From assembly GCF_014196615.1 (NCBI RefSeq), contig NZ_JACIDY010000004.1, positions 248,001 through 312,000 of the forward strand: a stretch of DNA of 64,000 nucleotides. Reading direction: 5' to 3'. The position numbers and the translations under genes were made by a program. Below the pieces are notes generated by a model. That model saw only the letters and a list, made by a program, of their open reading frames with translations, made no database searches and was not told the origin of the DNA. Within the stretch, counting starts at the first letter, position 1. Every line of letters begins with the position of its first letter. The DNA is from Novosphingobium fluoreni. GTDB lineage: Bacteria; Pseudomonadota; Alphaproteobacteria; Sphingomonadales; Sphingomonadaceae. Of the stretch, positions 52,276-60,958 are shown in pieces.

Positions 52276-53382
52276 TCAAGCTGCAAGGCCGCGCGTCCCG
52301 GCGGGCAGGTTGCGGTGCGCGATAAAGTCCGGCGATAGGGGCGGGGAGGGGAGACCCAGCCGCTGCGCGATAATCTGTGTAAGGCTGTTGTCCATGCCCA
52401 AGCGCGATCCGGCTTGCAGTCGCCCGTCTGCGATGCCGATATCTGCTGCCCTGATGAGGGTGGTCCCCATGAACAAAGCGCCAAGCACGATGAAATAGTC
52501 CAGATCTCGCACCTGTGTCCCACTGACTTGCTCGTACCGGGCAATCGTCTCCGCTTCGGTCGGCCAGCCGGGCAGGCGGTCGACACCGATGGCCTCGGCA
52601 TGAAAAAGGTCGGACATCAACCAGTAGCTGACGTCCAGCGCACGTGGCCCAATGAACGCCCCCTCCCAGTCCAGCACGGCCGCCACATTCTGATCCTGAC
52701 TGAAAAGGATGTTGCCTGGCCGTGCGTCGCCCCATAGTAAAACCGGATCGCCCTTTCCCATCGCCGGCCTGTTGGCAAGCACATAGGCAAGCGCCTGGTC
52801 GGTTACTGGATGTGGCCGGCCGCCGGTCGCCCAATTATACCATCGTTCGATTCGGCGCAGGTGCTGGTCGAGCGCATTGTCCGCCGAAGCTGAGTCCAGA
52901 AGAAAGGCATGCGAGGAAAGCCAATCGATCCCATGGATGTACGCCATAACGTCCACGCCGCGGAAGGCGGCCGCGCGTCGCTGTTCGGCAGTCCAGTCTG
53001 GCAGCGGTCCGGCAAGGTGCATCGAGGGACGACCGAGCAGCGGTGTTCCCGCCACGTGGCCCATGGCGAGAAACGGGGTGCCCAGCACATCGCCTGTTGA
53101 TTCAAGACCGATCGGCTGCGGCACGGGCACCGTTCCAGCTTTGAACACTCCGTCGATGACGCGATATTCGCGCCCGATATCTGGCGTCATGAACAACTGC
53201 TTGCCGCGCTGTTCGAGACGGATGACGAGTGTTTCAGGCGACTGGCATGGCTGGGCAATGGTCGCAAGCAAGAGCTCACTCGATTGCCCGCCTGTCATCG
53301 GAACGAGAGATTCGAGCCTGGTTTGCGGACTAAGGGCGGGGCAGGTCCTTAGCCACGCACTCAGGCGTTCATCGCGCGTCAC
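52276..53382 (-). CDS. Phosphotransferase (APH/ACAD10 N-terminal-like kinase fold)
   Basis: A 368-residue protein with the aminoglycoside-phosphotransferase fold. The catalytic loop is 'VLLWGDARPGNILFSQDQ', with Asp and Asn, then 'AAVLDWEGAFIGPRALDVSYWL' with the metal Asp. The usual His before Gly-Asp is replaced by Trp-Gly-Asp. Relatives of this type accompany acyl-CoA dehydrogenases (ACAD10/11) and phosphorylate hydroxyacyl groups, or function unknown. The GTG at 53382 stands six bases after GAGG. A TTG two codons earlier overlaps the ribosome site and is less likely. It overlaps the preceding oxidoreductase stop by 14 bases. Confidence 0.82.
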   Translation of the reverse strand: MTRDERLSAWLRTCPALSPQTRLESLVPMTGGQSSELLLATIAQPCQSPETLVIRLEQRGKQLFMTPDIGREYRVIDGVFKAGTVPVPQPIGLESTGDVLGTPFLAMGHVAGTPLLGRPSMHLAGPLPDWTAEQRRAAAFRGVDVMAYIHGIDWLSSHAFLLDSASADNALDQHLRRIERWYNWATGGRPHPVTDQALAYVLANRPAMGKGDPVLLWGDARPGNILFSQDQNVAAVLDWEGAFIGPRALDVSYWLMSDLFHAEAIGVDRLPGWPTEAETIARYEQVSGTQVRDLDYFIVLGALFMGTTLIRAADIGIADGRLQAGSRLGMDNSLTQIIAQRLGLPSPPLSPDFIAHRNLPAGTRGLAA

Positions 53383-54316
53383 TGGCAACCCTCATCACGA
53401 TTTTCGCTCCGGGGCTGCCACACTGCGCAGTCCAGGCCGCCTCGATGTCTTCGATGTCATATGCTGCCACATCGATTTGCCATTTACCGCGCGCGGCATA
53501 ATCGAGCAGCCGGTCGAACGCAGCGCGCCGTTCAGCCGGCGGCCGGATCAGTTCGCCGGTATCGACGCCGTGATGATGCCGCCGCCGCAATTCCGTGAGC
53601 GTCAGCGTCATCGTCCGTCCCGCGCGGGTCCCGATACTCATGAGCCGGCCGCCCTCGGCCACGCAGCGCATGGCCGCCTCGGCCGGCGCACCGAACAGCG
53701 GGTCAAGGACCACTTCATACCCGCGCGGCCCCATATGCTCGGACAGCGCTTTTTGGTCATCACCCTCCCCCAGCACGACAAGCTCGTCGATCATGCCGCG
53801 CTCCTTCAGACGCTCCAGCCGTTCACGGGATCGGGCTGCCCCCACGACGACGCCCGCGCCAAGTTCACGCGCCGCCAATGTGCCGATCTGCCCCACAGGC
53901 CCTGTGGCGCCCAGGATCAACACACGCTCGCCGGGGACGATCTGGGCCTCTTCCAGCGGGACAAGTGCGCCGAGACCGGCGAGTGCCAGCGCGATGACCT
54001 GTTGTGCATCGACGTCCTCGCTGATCGGCCAGATTTCCTCATCGGGAACAAGGGTATAGTCCGACATCGCGCCCTCCGGCGGTACGGAATGGCCGAAATA
54101 GACACGCGTACCATCCTCAAGCCGCCCGATCCCTTCGCCGCCCACCACATAGGGAAAAGTCGGGTTCTTGTAGGTGCCGAGCACGCGCAGAACATCGGTC
54201 GGCTGCAGGCCCGCCCAATCGACTTTGATCACTCGCGCGCCCCGCACCGGCACCGGGCGAGGCCGTTCGACCAGGTGCGGAACGGTATGCTTGGCCTCGA
54301 CAAGAACAGCACGCAT
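53369..54316 (-). CDS. Quinone oxidoreductase-like medium-chain dehydrogenase
   Basis: 315 residues without the zinc ligands of alcohol dehydrogenases. The NADPH site is 'GERVLILGATGPVGQIGTLAARELGAGVV' (about 128-155), with the AxxGxxG pattern of quinone oxidoreductases. 'YEVVLDPLFGAPAEAAMRCVAEGGRLMSIG' follows. It may reduce quinones or act as an enoyl-CoA or enoyl-acid reductase. It is 106 bases downstream of the MaoC gene in the same operon direction, and its 3' end overlaps the phosphotransferase gene, so both are likely co-translated. Confidence 0.85.
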   Translation of the reverse strand: MRAVLVEAKHTVPHLVERPRPVPVRGARVIKVDWAGLQPTDVLRVLGTYKNPTFPYVVGGEGIGRLEDGTRVYFGHSVPPEGAMSDYTLVPDEEIWPISEDVDAQQVIALALAGLGALVPLEEAQIVPGERVLILGATGPVGQIGTLAARELGAGVVVGAARSRERLERLKERGMIDELVVLGEGDDQKALSEHMGPRGYEVVLDPLFGAPAEAAMRCVAEGGRLMSIGTRAGRTMTLTLTELRRRHHHGVDTGELIRPPAERRAAFDRLLDYAARGKWQIDVAAYDIEDIEAAWTAQCGSPGAKIVMRVASDAR

Positions 54317-54421
54317 CGGAAAAACTCCCGGTCTTGCGGCATGTCGTCGGCCGCCATCATCATTTCACATCGGCATCCGCCTTCCGGCGGCGGCGGGAAG
54401 GCCGACCTCGTTCCGCCCCCC

Positions 54422-54877
54422 TTAGTTGGGAGTATGACGGAAAATCATCTGAGCGATGCAGGACGGCTTTTCCGTACCTTCCCGCTCAACGGTCCATTCG
54501 ATCACCGTCTGCATGGTGCTGCCCACCGGCTCATAGCTTATGACCTTGGCGAGAACGCGCAGGCGCGAGCCAACTGGGACCGGTGAAGGGAAACGAATTT
54601 TTTCGTAGCCATAGTTCACCCCCATCTTGAAGCCGCTGAAGGTGAACATGCCTTGATTGAGGGCGGAGATCATCGATAGCGTCAGCAACCCGTGCGCGAT
54701 CGTTGTTCCGAACGGACCGTTTGCCGCGCGCTCCACATCGACGTGGATCCACTGATGGTCGCCACTGGCCTCGGCGAACTGGTTGATGCGGTCTTGCGTG
54801 ACCTCCATCCATTCGCCGGGCCCCAGGGTGGTTCCGACCAGGCCCGGCAGGGATTCGTGACTGAAAACGACTGTCAT
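54422..54877 (-). CDS. MaoC-like enoyl-CoA hydratase
   Basis: 151 residues, a single hotdog domain. It has 'VTQDRINQFAEASGDHQWIHVDVERA' (the hydratase loop with Asp and His, about 28-52) and 'TTIAHGLLTLSMISALNQGMF' with the family's AHG. The protein hydrates (R)-specific enoyl-CoA. Four bases separate it from the preceding SDR gene. It is a better single-domain match than the larger MaoC protein at 42945. Confidence 0.88.
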   Translation of the reverse strand: MTVVFSHESLPGLVGTTLGPGEWMEVTQDRINQFAEASGDHQWIHVDVERAANGPFGTTIAHGLLTLSMISALNQGMFTFSGFKMGVNYGYEKIRFPSPVPVGSRLRVLAKVISYEPVGSTMQTVIEWTVEREGTEKPSCIAQMIFRHTPN

Positions 54878-54881
54878 TCGA

Positions 54882-55802
54882 TCAACCCCCCAGCCTCAGG
54901 CCAGGGGCACGGGTACCGAACAGGTCAGTGCCCATGATCCTGCCGATGTCCTCGGCCTTCCAGCGCTTCTCACCGCTGCTGATGCCAGCGGACTCGTGCC
55001 AAGGCTTGAGCACCGACAGGCGATCGGCGACCGCGCGGATGCACTGACCGCTAACAAACTGTGCCTCGTCGCTGGCTAGCCAAGCAACGATCGGCGAACC
55101 GAGCGAGGGATCGTAGCGATCGAACACTTCCGGATCGAAGTCGTCGGGTTCCTTGGGGGCACCCATGCCAAGGGTCGAGGTAATCCGTGTGAGGCCACCG
55201 GGCGAGATCAGGTTGGCCGTTGCGCCGATCGATGCCAGTTCGAGTGCCAGCGTAAGGGTAAGGCCAGCAATGCCAGCCTTCGCCGCAGCATAGTTGGTCT
55301 GCCCAAAATTGCCGAGCAACCCCGCACCAGACGTGGTGTTGATGATCCGGCCCGCATAGCGTCCGCCGCCTGCCTTTGCCGCCGCGCGCCAAATCCGCGC
55401 CGCCGCCCGGCTTGTCAGCCAACTGCCGCGCAAATGCACATTCATGACAAGGTCAAAATCCTCAACCGACATGTTCCAGATCGCCTTGTCACGCGCGATG
55501 CCCGCATTGTTGACGATGATATCGATGCGCCCCCATTCGTTTACGCCACGCTGTACCATGGCATCGGCGCACGCCTCGTCTGCGACGTTCCCGAAATCGG
55601 CGACAGCCTCGCCACCGCGCTCCTTGATGATATCAACCACAACCTCGGCGTCGCGGCTCTGCCCTTCGCCGTGAACGCTACCGCCCAGATCGTTCACGAT
55701 CACCTTTGCGCCATGCCGTGCCAGTTCAAGCGCATGGCCGCGGCCGATCCCGTGCCCGGCGCCCGTTACCAAGGCTACCTTGCCTGCAAGCAATCCCGTC
55801 AT
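54882..55802 (-). CDS. Short-chain dehydrogenase, 3-hydroxyacyl-CoA (MFE-2) type
   Basis: 306 residues. It has 'VALVTGAGHGIGRGHALELARHG' then 'VIVNDLGGSVHGEG', again the NDLGG mark of the MFE-2 dehydrogenase part. 'IVNNAGIARDKAIWNMS', catalytic 'NTTSGAGLLGNFGQTNYAAAKAG' (Ser, Tyr, Lys) and 'ATANLISPGGLTRIT' follow. It is a second copy of this type besides 34684-35628. With the MaoC hydratase next to it, it forms a beta-oxidation pair of (R)-hydratase and dehydrogenase. It lies six bases after the DUF35 gene stop. Confidence 0.9.
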   Translation of the reverse strand: MTGLLAGKVALVTGAGHGIGRGHALELARHGAKVIVNDLGGSVHGEGQSRDAEVVVDIIKERGGEAVADFGNVADEACADAMVQRGVNEWGRIDIIVNNAGIARDKAIWNMSVEDFDLVMNVHLRGSWLTSRAAARIWRAAAKAGGGRYAGRIINTTSGAGLLGNFGQTNYAAAKAGIAGLTLTLALELASIGATANLISPGGLTRITSTLGMGAPKEPDDFDPEVFDRYDPSLGSPIVAWLASDEAQFVSGQCIRAVADRLSVLKPWHESAGISSGEKRWKAEDIGRIMGTDLFGTRAPGLRLGG

Positions 55803-55808
55803 ATTCCC

Positions 55809-56228
55809 TTAACTCCTTGCCGGCGCAAAAACCGGGATTGTCACATCGTCTGAAATGGCCTCGAAAACGACCTGCAGCTTCATTCCGATCTCGAGATCCT
55901 GAGGAGCGGCATCGACCACCATTGTCGTCAAGCGCACCCCCTCCTCCAGATCGACCTGCGCGGCCACATAAGGCACTTTGGTGTTGAAGGGCGGGAGGTC
56001 GTTCACATACACGGTCGACCAGGTGTAGAGTGTGCCACGCCCCGTGACCTCGACCAGCGAGACATCCTCGCTCCAGCACGACGGGCACATTGGGCGCGGA
56101 TAATAATGGACCTTTCCGCAAGCGCCACATCGGGCGATCATCAACCGCCCTTCACGCAAGGCGTCCCAGAACGGACGAGTTTCGTCCTCGATCGTCGGCA
56201 AGTCGAAACGTGGTGCGGCGCTGGCCAT
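55809..56228 (-). CDS. DUF35 OB-fold/zinc-ribbon protein (second)
   Basis: 139 residues. Zinc knuckle 'MIARCGACGKVHYYPRPMCPSC' (CxxC, CxxC, about 31-52), then the OB-fold 'GRGTLYTWSTVYVNDLPPF' and 'PYVAAQVDLEEGVRLTTM'. The start is the ATG overlapping the enoyl-CoA hydratase stop (TGATG). It is the likely partner of the divergent thiolase-fold protein at 57197, as DUF35 is for Ltp2-type aldolases. The pair is not adjacent in the same operon, unlike the 40582/41748 pair. Confidence 0.88.
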   Translation of the reverse strand: MASAAPRFDLPTIEDETRPFWDALREGRLMIARCGACGKVHYYPRPMCPSCWSEDVSLVEVTGRGTLYTWSTVYVNDLPPFNTKVPYVAAQVDLEEGVRLTTMVVDAAPQDLEIGMKLQVVFEAISDDVTIPVFAPARS

Positions 56229-57013
56229 CAATACCCCCTGTAGGCGACTTCGCGCTTTTCACCGAAGGAGGCGATGCCTTCACGCACGTCTTCGGTCTGC
56301 GAATTGATTTCCTGGGACATAGCCTCCGCCAGGAAGGCGCCCTGGCGATCGGAATCCATGGATGCGTTGAGCAGCTTCTTCGACAGACCGATGGCCGTCG
56401 TCGCCCCCTTGGCCAAACGAGCGACCATGTCCTCGACCGCGACATCGAACTGCGCCGGCGTGGCGACCCGGTTCACCATGCCGATGGCCATCGCCTCGTC
56501 GGCTGTGAGCCGTTCGCCGAAGAACGCCAGTTCCTTGGCCCTCTGTAGCCCGATCCTGCGCGGCAGGAGATAAGCGCTGCCCGCATCCATCGAAAGGCCG
56601 CGAAGCGCGAAGGGAAAGGAGAACCATGCAGATTGCGACGCGATCACAAGGTCGCATGCCAGCGCCAAGGTGGCGCCAAGACCAGCCGCCGGCCCCTGCA
56701 CCGCCGCGACTACCGGCTTGCCGCAATCCAGCACCGCAGTGATTAAGGCCTGCGCACCCCAGAGCATCGTCCGCATCGTGCTGCCAACCGCCCGCTTCTG
56801 CGCCATGGTCGAGGCCATGCGGCTGACGTCCGCGCCGGCGCAGAAATGCTTACCGGTAGATCCGATTACAACCGCCCTGACGTCCGGGTCCGCATCCGCC
56901 TGGCGCAACAGTTCAATTATCTGCTGACGCCCCTCGGGCGTGATGGCGTTGGCACGATCGGGCCGGTTGAGAGTGATCCACATCACACCGCCCGCCATGT
57001 CGACAAGCAGCAT
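56228..57013 (-). CDS. Enoyl-CoA hydratase/isomerase (crotonase family)
   Basis: 261 residues from the ATG at 57013, which stands six bases after GGGGAG; a GTG seven codons earlier is the alternative. Crotonase marks: 'VMWITLNRPDRANAITPEGR', the oxyanion hole 'GKHFCAGADVSRMAS' and 'VVAAVQGPAAGLGATLALACD'. In 'FSFPFALRGLSMDAGSAYLLP' the usual catalytic Glu pair is replaced by other residues (Asp and Ala region), so hydratase chemistry is not certain. It is the first gene of the minus-strand operon that runs to 52276 and is divergent from the thiolase-like gene. Confidence 0.88.
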   Translation of the reverse strand: MLLVDMAGGVMWITLNRPDRANAITPEGRQQIIELLRQADADPDVRAVVIGSTGKHFCAGADVSRMASTMAQKRAVGSTMRTMLWGAQALITAVLDCGKPVVAAVQGPAAGLGATLALACDLVIASQSAWFSFPFALRGLSMDAGSAYLLPRRIGLQRAKELAFFGERLTADEAMAIGMVNRVATPAQFDVAVEDMVARLAKGATTAIGLSKKLLNASMDSDRQGAFLAEAMSQEINSQTEDVREGIASFGEKREVAYRGY

Positions 57014-57196
57014 GTCCGACTCCCCTTCACTCACCTCACGCCCTCCTTAGTTCCTGCGCCCCGAAATCAAGCCTATCAGTTGCCCAAATCCTATTGCCCG
57101 CCCCGAACATGAACGAGTCCCCCCGACGGTTACAGTCAGCCCAAACCTGCTGCTCTATTCATCCCGTCACTGGCGGGACCATAAAAGGAGTATGTA

Positions 57197-58342
57197 ATGG
57201 CGAGGCGGGTAGCGATTGCTGGCGTGGGACTGTCGGGAGAACCTGGCACGCCCGATGCGACGCCTTATGCACTGCATGCGCGCGCGGCGCGTGAAGCCCT
57301 GTTACAGTCCGGCCTTGCCCCCTCCGACATTGACGGTGTGGCGTCCGCAGGGCTGGGTGCCCTGCAACCGATCGACGTCGCCGAATACATGGGTATTCGT
57401 CCGCGCTGGATGGACTCGACAGGTGTCGGCGGTGCGACATGGGAAGTCATGGCCGCCCATGCCGCAGACGCAATCTCGGCAGGTCGCGCCGACGTGATCC
57501 TGCTTGCTTACGGATCTACGGCGCGCAGCGATTTAAAGAAGAAACTGCGCACCGCATCGCTCAATTGGGGTACACGCGGACCCAGCCAGTTCGAAGCACC
57601 GTTCGGCCATTCGCTCATCTCAAAATATGCGATGGCCGCCCGCCGCCACATGCATGAATATGGCACCACACTCGAACATTTGGCCGAAATTGCGGTTTCC
57701 GCGCGCTACAATGCGGGTCTGACGCCTTTTGCCGCCTATAGCGAGCCGATCAGCATCGACGACGTGCTGGGCGGCCCAATGATCGCAGACCCCTTCACAA
57801 AGCTTCAATGCTGCATCCGATCGGATGGCGGCGCGGCGGTGATCATGGTCGCTGAAGACAGGGTGAAAGACTTGGCCTGCGACCCCGTTTGGGTGCTGGG
57901 CGCGGCCGAAGCTGGATCACATGTGTCGATGAGCCAATGGGAGGACTTTACTACGTCGCCCGCTGCCGTCGCGGGTCCGCTCGCCTTCCAGAGGGCCGGG
58001 GTTAGGCCGGATGAAATCGACGTTGCCCAGGTCTATGACGCATTCACCTATATGGAGTTGATAACACTAGAAGACCTTGGCTTCTGCGCCAAGGGCGAAG
58101 GTGGCCCCTTCGTAGCGGATGGTAAGTTGCGCGTGGGCGGAAGCCTGCCAACCAATACAGACGGTGGCGGCCTATCGGCGTGCCATCCCGGAATGCGCGG
58201 CCTTTTTCTGCTGGTGGAGGCAGCGCGCCAACTTCGCGGAGAATGTGGCGACCGGCAGGTAGAGGGGGCAAGGCTGGCTTGTGTCAGCGGCACCGGAGGC
58301 TGGTTCTGCTCGAATGGCACGATGATCCTGGCGTCGGGCTGA
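57197..58342 (+). CDS. Thiolase-fold lipid-transfer protein without nucleophilic Cys (Ltp2-like)
   Basis: 381 residues. At the nucleophile position it reads 'DSTGVGGATWEVMAAHAAD', with Gly instead of Cys. The C-terminal loop 'PTNTDGGGLSACHPGMRG' and the Tyr in 'DVAQVYDAFTYMELITLEDLGF' are as in the thiolase-fold aldolases. An AAAGGAG site stands before the ATG. It lies divergently from the operon with the second DUF35 gene, likely its partner. This is a second thiolase/DUF35 set in the window, well separated in sequence from the first. Confidence 0.85.
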   Translation: MARRVAIAGVGLSGEPGTPDATPYALHARAAREALLQSGLAPSDIDGVASAGLGALQPIDVAEYMGIRPRWMDSTGVGGATWEVMAAHAADAISAGRADVILLAYGSTARSDLKKKLRTASLNWGTRGPSQFEAPFGHSLISKYAMAARRHMHEYGTTLEHLAEIAVSARYNAGLTPFAAYSEPISIDDVLGGPMIADPFTKLQCCIRSDGGAAVIMVAEDRVKDLACDPVWVLGAAEAGSHVSMSQWEDFTTSPAAVAGPLAFQRAGVRPDEIDVAQVYDAFTYMELITLEDLGFCAKGEGGPFVADGKLRVGGSLPTNTDGGGLSACHPGMRGLFLLVEAARQLRGECGDRQVEGARLACVSGTGGWFCSNGTMILASG

Positions 58343-58512
58343 TCCCTTTTACGGGCATTCTGTATGTCATTCTATATTGCCGCACCCTCACCCCAGCACA
58401 GTTCCACGGCAATAGAAAAACGTTCTGCCCTTTATTACGCTAGGCACTTGCCGCGAGCCCTAAATGGCTTACTCTGAAGGGAGATAACAGCACCGGATAA
58501 ATGGAAAGCTGA

Positions 58513-59307
58513 ATGGACGAGGCTGTGGCAATACTCGATGATGCACCGTCGAAGGCAGATGCGATTGCTGCGGTGGTCAATGCGCTAGGCACTGACGAGT
58601 TCGAAGGCGAAACCCTGCGGATGCTTCACGACCTTTCAGGGGTTGAGCATTTCTCGATCTACCGAGTACGCGGCGGCGAGCCTCGGTTTCTTGGCGGAGC
58701 CAGCATCAGCGGGCAGCACGCGTTGAAAGCGCCTCCTGCCAAAAATGATTGGCCCGCTCGCTCCTATGCAGAGCTTAAGTGTGCTCAGAAGGCGACGGAA
58801 GAGAGCATGCATGCGATACTGATGCATGACGAACTGAAGCAAATGGAAGATCCGGCGCTGGATCGTGCATTAGAACACTACAAAATCGCCGATCGCGTTG
58901 TCGTTTGTGGAAAGAAGGCAGAGGATTTTTATGCCATTGCCGCGCTTCGTTCGAACGAGACAGGCGAATTTGCGGGAACACAACTGAAAAGCCTAGCCCG
59001 TACGGCGGACGTGCTGATTGCCGTGTGCGCAAAGCACGCAGCGATGCATTGGGACAAGGACAAGGCGGCAGCTCAGTTCGGCTCCATCGAAAAGATCGAG
59101 AAAAATCTTCGGGAAAGCGACTGGGGCCTTTCGGAAAGGGAATTGCAGGTCAGCGCGCGCATCTTGTTCGGCATCACCGCTTACGGCATAGCGCTCGATC
59201 TCGGCTTGGGCGAGGAGACCGTGGCCACGTATCGCAAGCGTCTTTATGCGCGCCTCCGTCTCGGAGGACGCCACGAGCTTCTGCAGCGCTACCTGAAATT
59301 GCTGTAG
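58513..59307 (+). CDS. LuxR-type regulator
   Basis: 264 residues with a C-terminal LuxR HTH: 'LSERELQVSARILFGITAYGIALDLGLGEETVATYRKRLYARL' (about 206-250). It is preceded by a long N-terminal part that resembles a small-ligand or autoinducer-like domain, though I do not see the conserved W/Y/D set of AHL-binding LuxR proteins. No luxI gene is in the window, so it would be an orphan. It stands between the thiolase-like gene and the convergent P450 gene and may control that module. Confidence 0.82.
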   Translation: MDEAVAILDDAPSKADAIAAVVNALGTDEFEGETLRMLHDLSGVEHFSIYRVRGGEPRFLGGASISGQHALKAPPAKNDWPARSYAELKCAQKATEESMHAILMHDELKQMEDPALDRALEHYKIADRVVVCGKKAEDFYAIAALRSNETGEFAGTQLKSLARTADVLIAVCAKHAAMHWDKDKAAAQFGSIEKIEKNLRESDWGLSERELQVSARILFGITAYGIALDLGLGEETVATYRKRLYARLRLGGRHELLQRYLKLL

Positions 59308-59308
59308 G

Positions 59309-60601
59309 CTATTCGGCGAGCCGATAGCGGATGGGAAGGCTTTTCAAGCCGCCGACTAAAATGGAATCCGTGCGCCGCGCCGGCCCTGCCATCTCGATTG
59401 ATTCGACCCGCTCAAAGAACTCTTCCATGAAGATCGTCATCTCCATGCGGGCGAGATGCTGTCCCAGGCATACATGTGCGCCATAGCCGAAGCCAATTTG
59501 CGAGTTGGATTTGCGGTCAACCTGAAATGTGAAGGGATCGACGAAGATGTCTTCGTCACGATTACCTGATGGATAGCAAAGCATCAACCAGTCCCCCTTT
59601 CGGATATGTTGGCCACGCAGTTCGTAATCCGCGGTGGCCGTGCGCATGAAATGGCTGACCGGCGAGGTCCACCGCACAGCTTCATTCACCAGCGAGGGGA
59701 TAAGCGAGCGATCCGCCTTGACCAAGGCGAACTGCTCGGGGTTTTCCGCCATGGCGCGCACCGCGCCGCCGGTGGATGACGCCGTGGTATCGTGCCCGGC
59801 TGTCGCGATTGTCATGTAATAGCTGACGACATCAAATTCCGGTACCGGCACACCGCGGATCTTGGCGTTGGCGATCACGGATGCCACATCGTCCCGAGGA
59901 TTGGCGCGGCGATCTTCAGCGATTGAGGTGAAATAGGCTTTCATCTCATGAACGAGATCATGGTTCGACGTCGCCCCGACAGAAAAGCCCCCTTGCTTGC
60001 CAGAAATTTCGGTATCGCGAGGATTGAAGAACCTCTGCGTCAGGCTAAGCAACATGTCTTCGTCCTCGCGCGGGACGTCAAGCAGGCTCATGATGACGCG
60101 AAGCGGGAAGCGATTGGCCACCCGGTCCATGAATTCGCATTCGCTGGCTCCGGCCAGCGCACCGACGCTTCGGCTCGCGATCCCCCGAATGTCAGCCTCA
60201 AGGCTACGTATGCCCTTGGGCGCAAAGCGCGCCTGCGTTATCAGGCGATAACGCATATGCTCGGGCTGATCCATGGTCAGCAGCGACCGATTCACAGGCT
60301 CACGCCCCTGCGCCTGCATCGCCTTCGCCCGCGCTTCAAAGTCCTGCGTGATCAACGTCTTGCGCACCCCATTGTTCGTGAACAAGCGCGGCTGTCGACC
60401 GATCTCCTCCATGTCCTTGTACTTCGTCACGACCCAGAAGGGGTCATACCCATCCGTCTCTGCAACGCTCAGCGGCATGTTGTGGCGCAGCCAGGTCAGA
60501 TCCGCATGGATGGTATCGAACTCCCCATAAACCTTCGGGTCGACTAATCGATCCGCGATCTCTTGCGGCATTCGTGTTTTCTGCGCGGTCTGAATGTTCA
60601 T
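59309..60601 (-). CDS. Cytochrome P450
   Basis: A 430-residue soluble bacterial P450. The I-helix is 'TIATAGHDTTASSTGGAV' (Thr 272/273), ExxR is 'NEAVR' at 307-310, and the heme-binding loop is 'FGYGAHVCLGQHLARME' with Cys 378. The family resembles CYP proteins that hydroxylate alkyl chains or terpenoid and steroid skeletons. No ferredoxin or reductase is nearby. It is convergent with the LuxR-type gene and upstream of the LysR, ALDH and GMC genes on the same strand. Hydroxylation of an alkyl group would provide the alcohol that the GMC and ALDH enzymes then oxidise. Confidence 0.93.
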   Translation of the reverse strand: MNIQTAQKTRMPQEIADRLVDPKVYGEFDTIHADLTWLRHNMPLSVAETDGYDPFWVVTKYKDMEEIGRQPRLFTNNGVRKTLITQDFEARAKAMQAQGREPVNRSLLTMDQPEHMRYRLITQARFAPKGIRSLEADIRGIASRSVGALAGASECEFMDRVANRFPLRVIMSLLDVPREDEDMLLSLTQRFFNPRDTEISGKQGGFSVGATSNHDLVHEMKAYFTSIAEDRRANPRDDVASVIANAKIRGVPVPEFDVVSYYMTIATAGHDTTASSTGGAVRAMAENPEQFALVKADRSLIPSLVNEAVRWTSPVSHFMRTATADYELRGQHIRKGDWLMLCYPSGNRDEDIFVDPFTFQVDRKSNSQIGFGYGAHVCLGQHLARMEMTIFMEEFFERVESIEMAGPARRTDSILVGGLKSLPIRYRLAE

Positions 60602-60958
60602 CGGATCAACCTGCTAACGAAGTCGCTGACGGCAGTTGCCATCAAAAAGCGAGGCCACGCATAGCCTAATTTGCAATGCCGCGTTAATTGCCTTGCCCCT
60701 CCACCCCGATAGGCCAGGCCTTTGGCCGGTTGCGTCATGCTGGGCAGTCTTGCGGCTGCCCTGCGGCAATCACGATACTGTAGTGACGTTGTGGACCGCC
60801 GTAAATAAGGATCCCGTCCGCACGTGGTTCGGTATACCTACCGGCAAAAACGCTTCGCTAAGCAGTTTCCAATCCGGTTGCATTGGATCGGCTGCTCTAA
60901 GTTTTCCGATGCCGCGTTCTTCAAGTTAGCAGTTGATCCCAACTGCTTTGAAATCGCG
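60602..60958. other. Spacer between P450 and LysR genes
   Basis: 357 bases without a supported gene or clear repeat. The P450 start has only a weak ribosome site (AGCAGG). The P450 promoter should be in the right part of this stretch, but no convincing -35/-10 is seen. Confidence 0.5.

Noticed and set aside
52877..54586. A 569-codon plus-strand open frame
   Set aside because: It is the antisense shadow of the phosphotransferase and quinone oxidoreductase genes, both of which have clear motifs. Long antisense frames are common in GC-rich coding DNA.
58513..59307. Quorum-sensing LuxR receptor
   Set aside because: The HTH is clear, but the conserved autoinducer-pocket residues are not visible and no luxI gene is present. 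It is called only LuxR-type.
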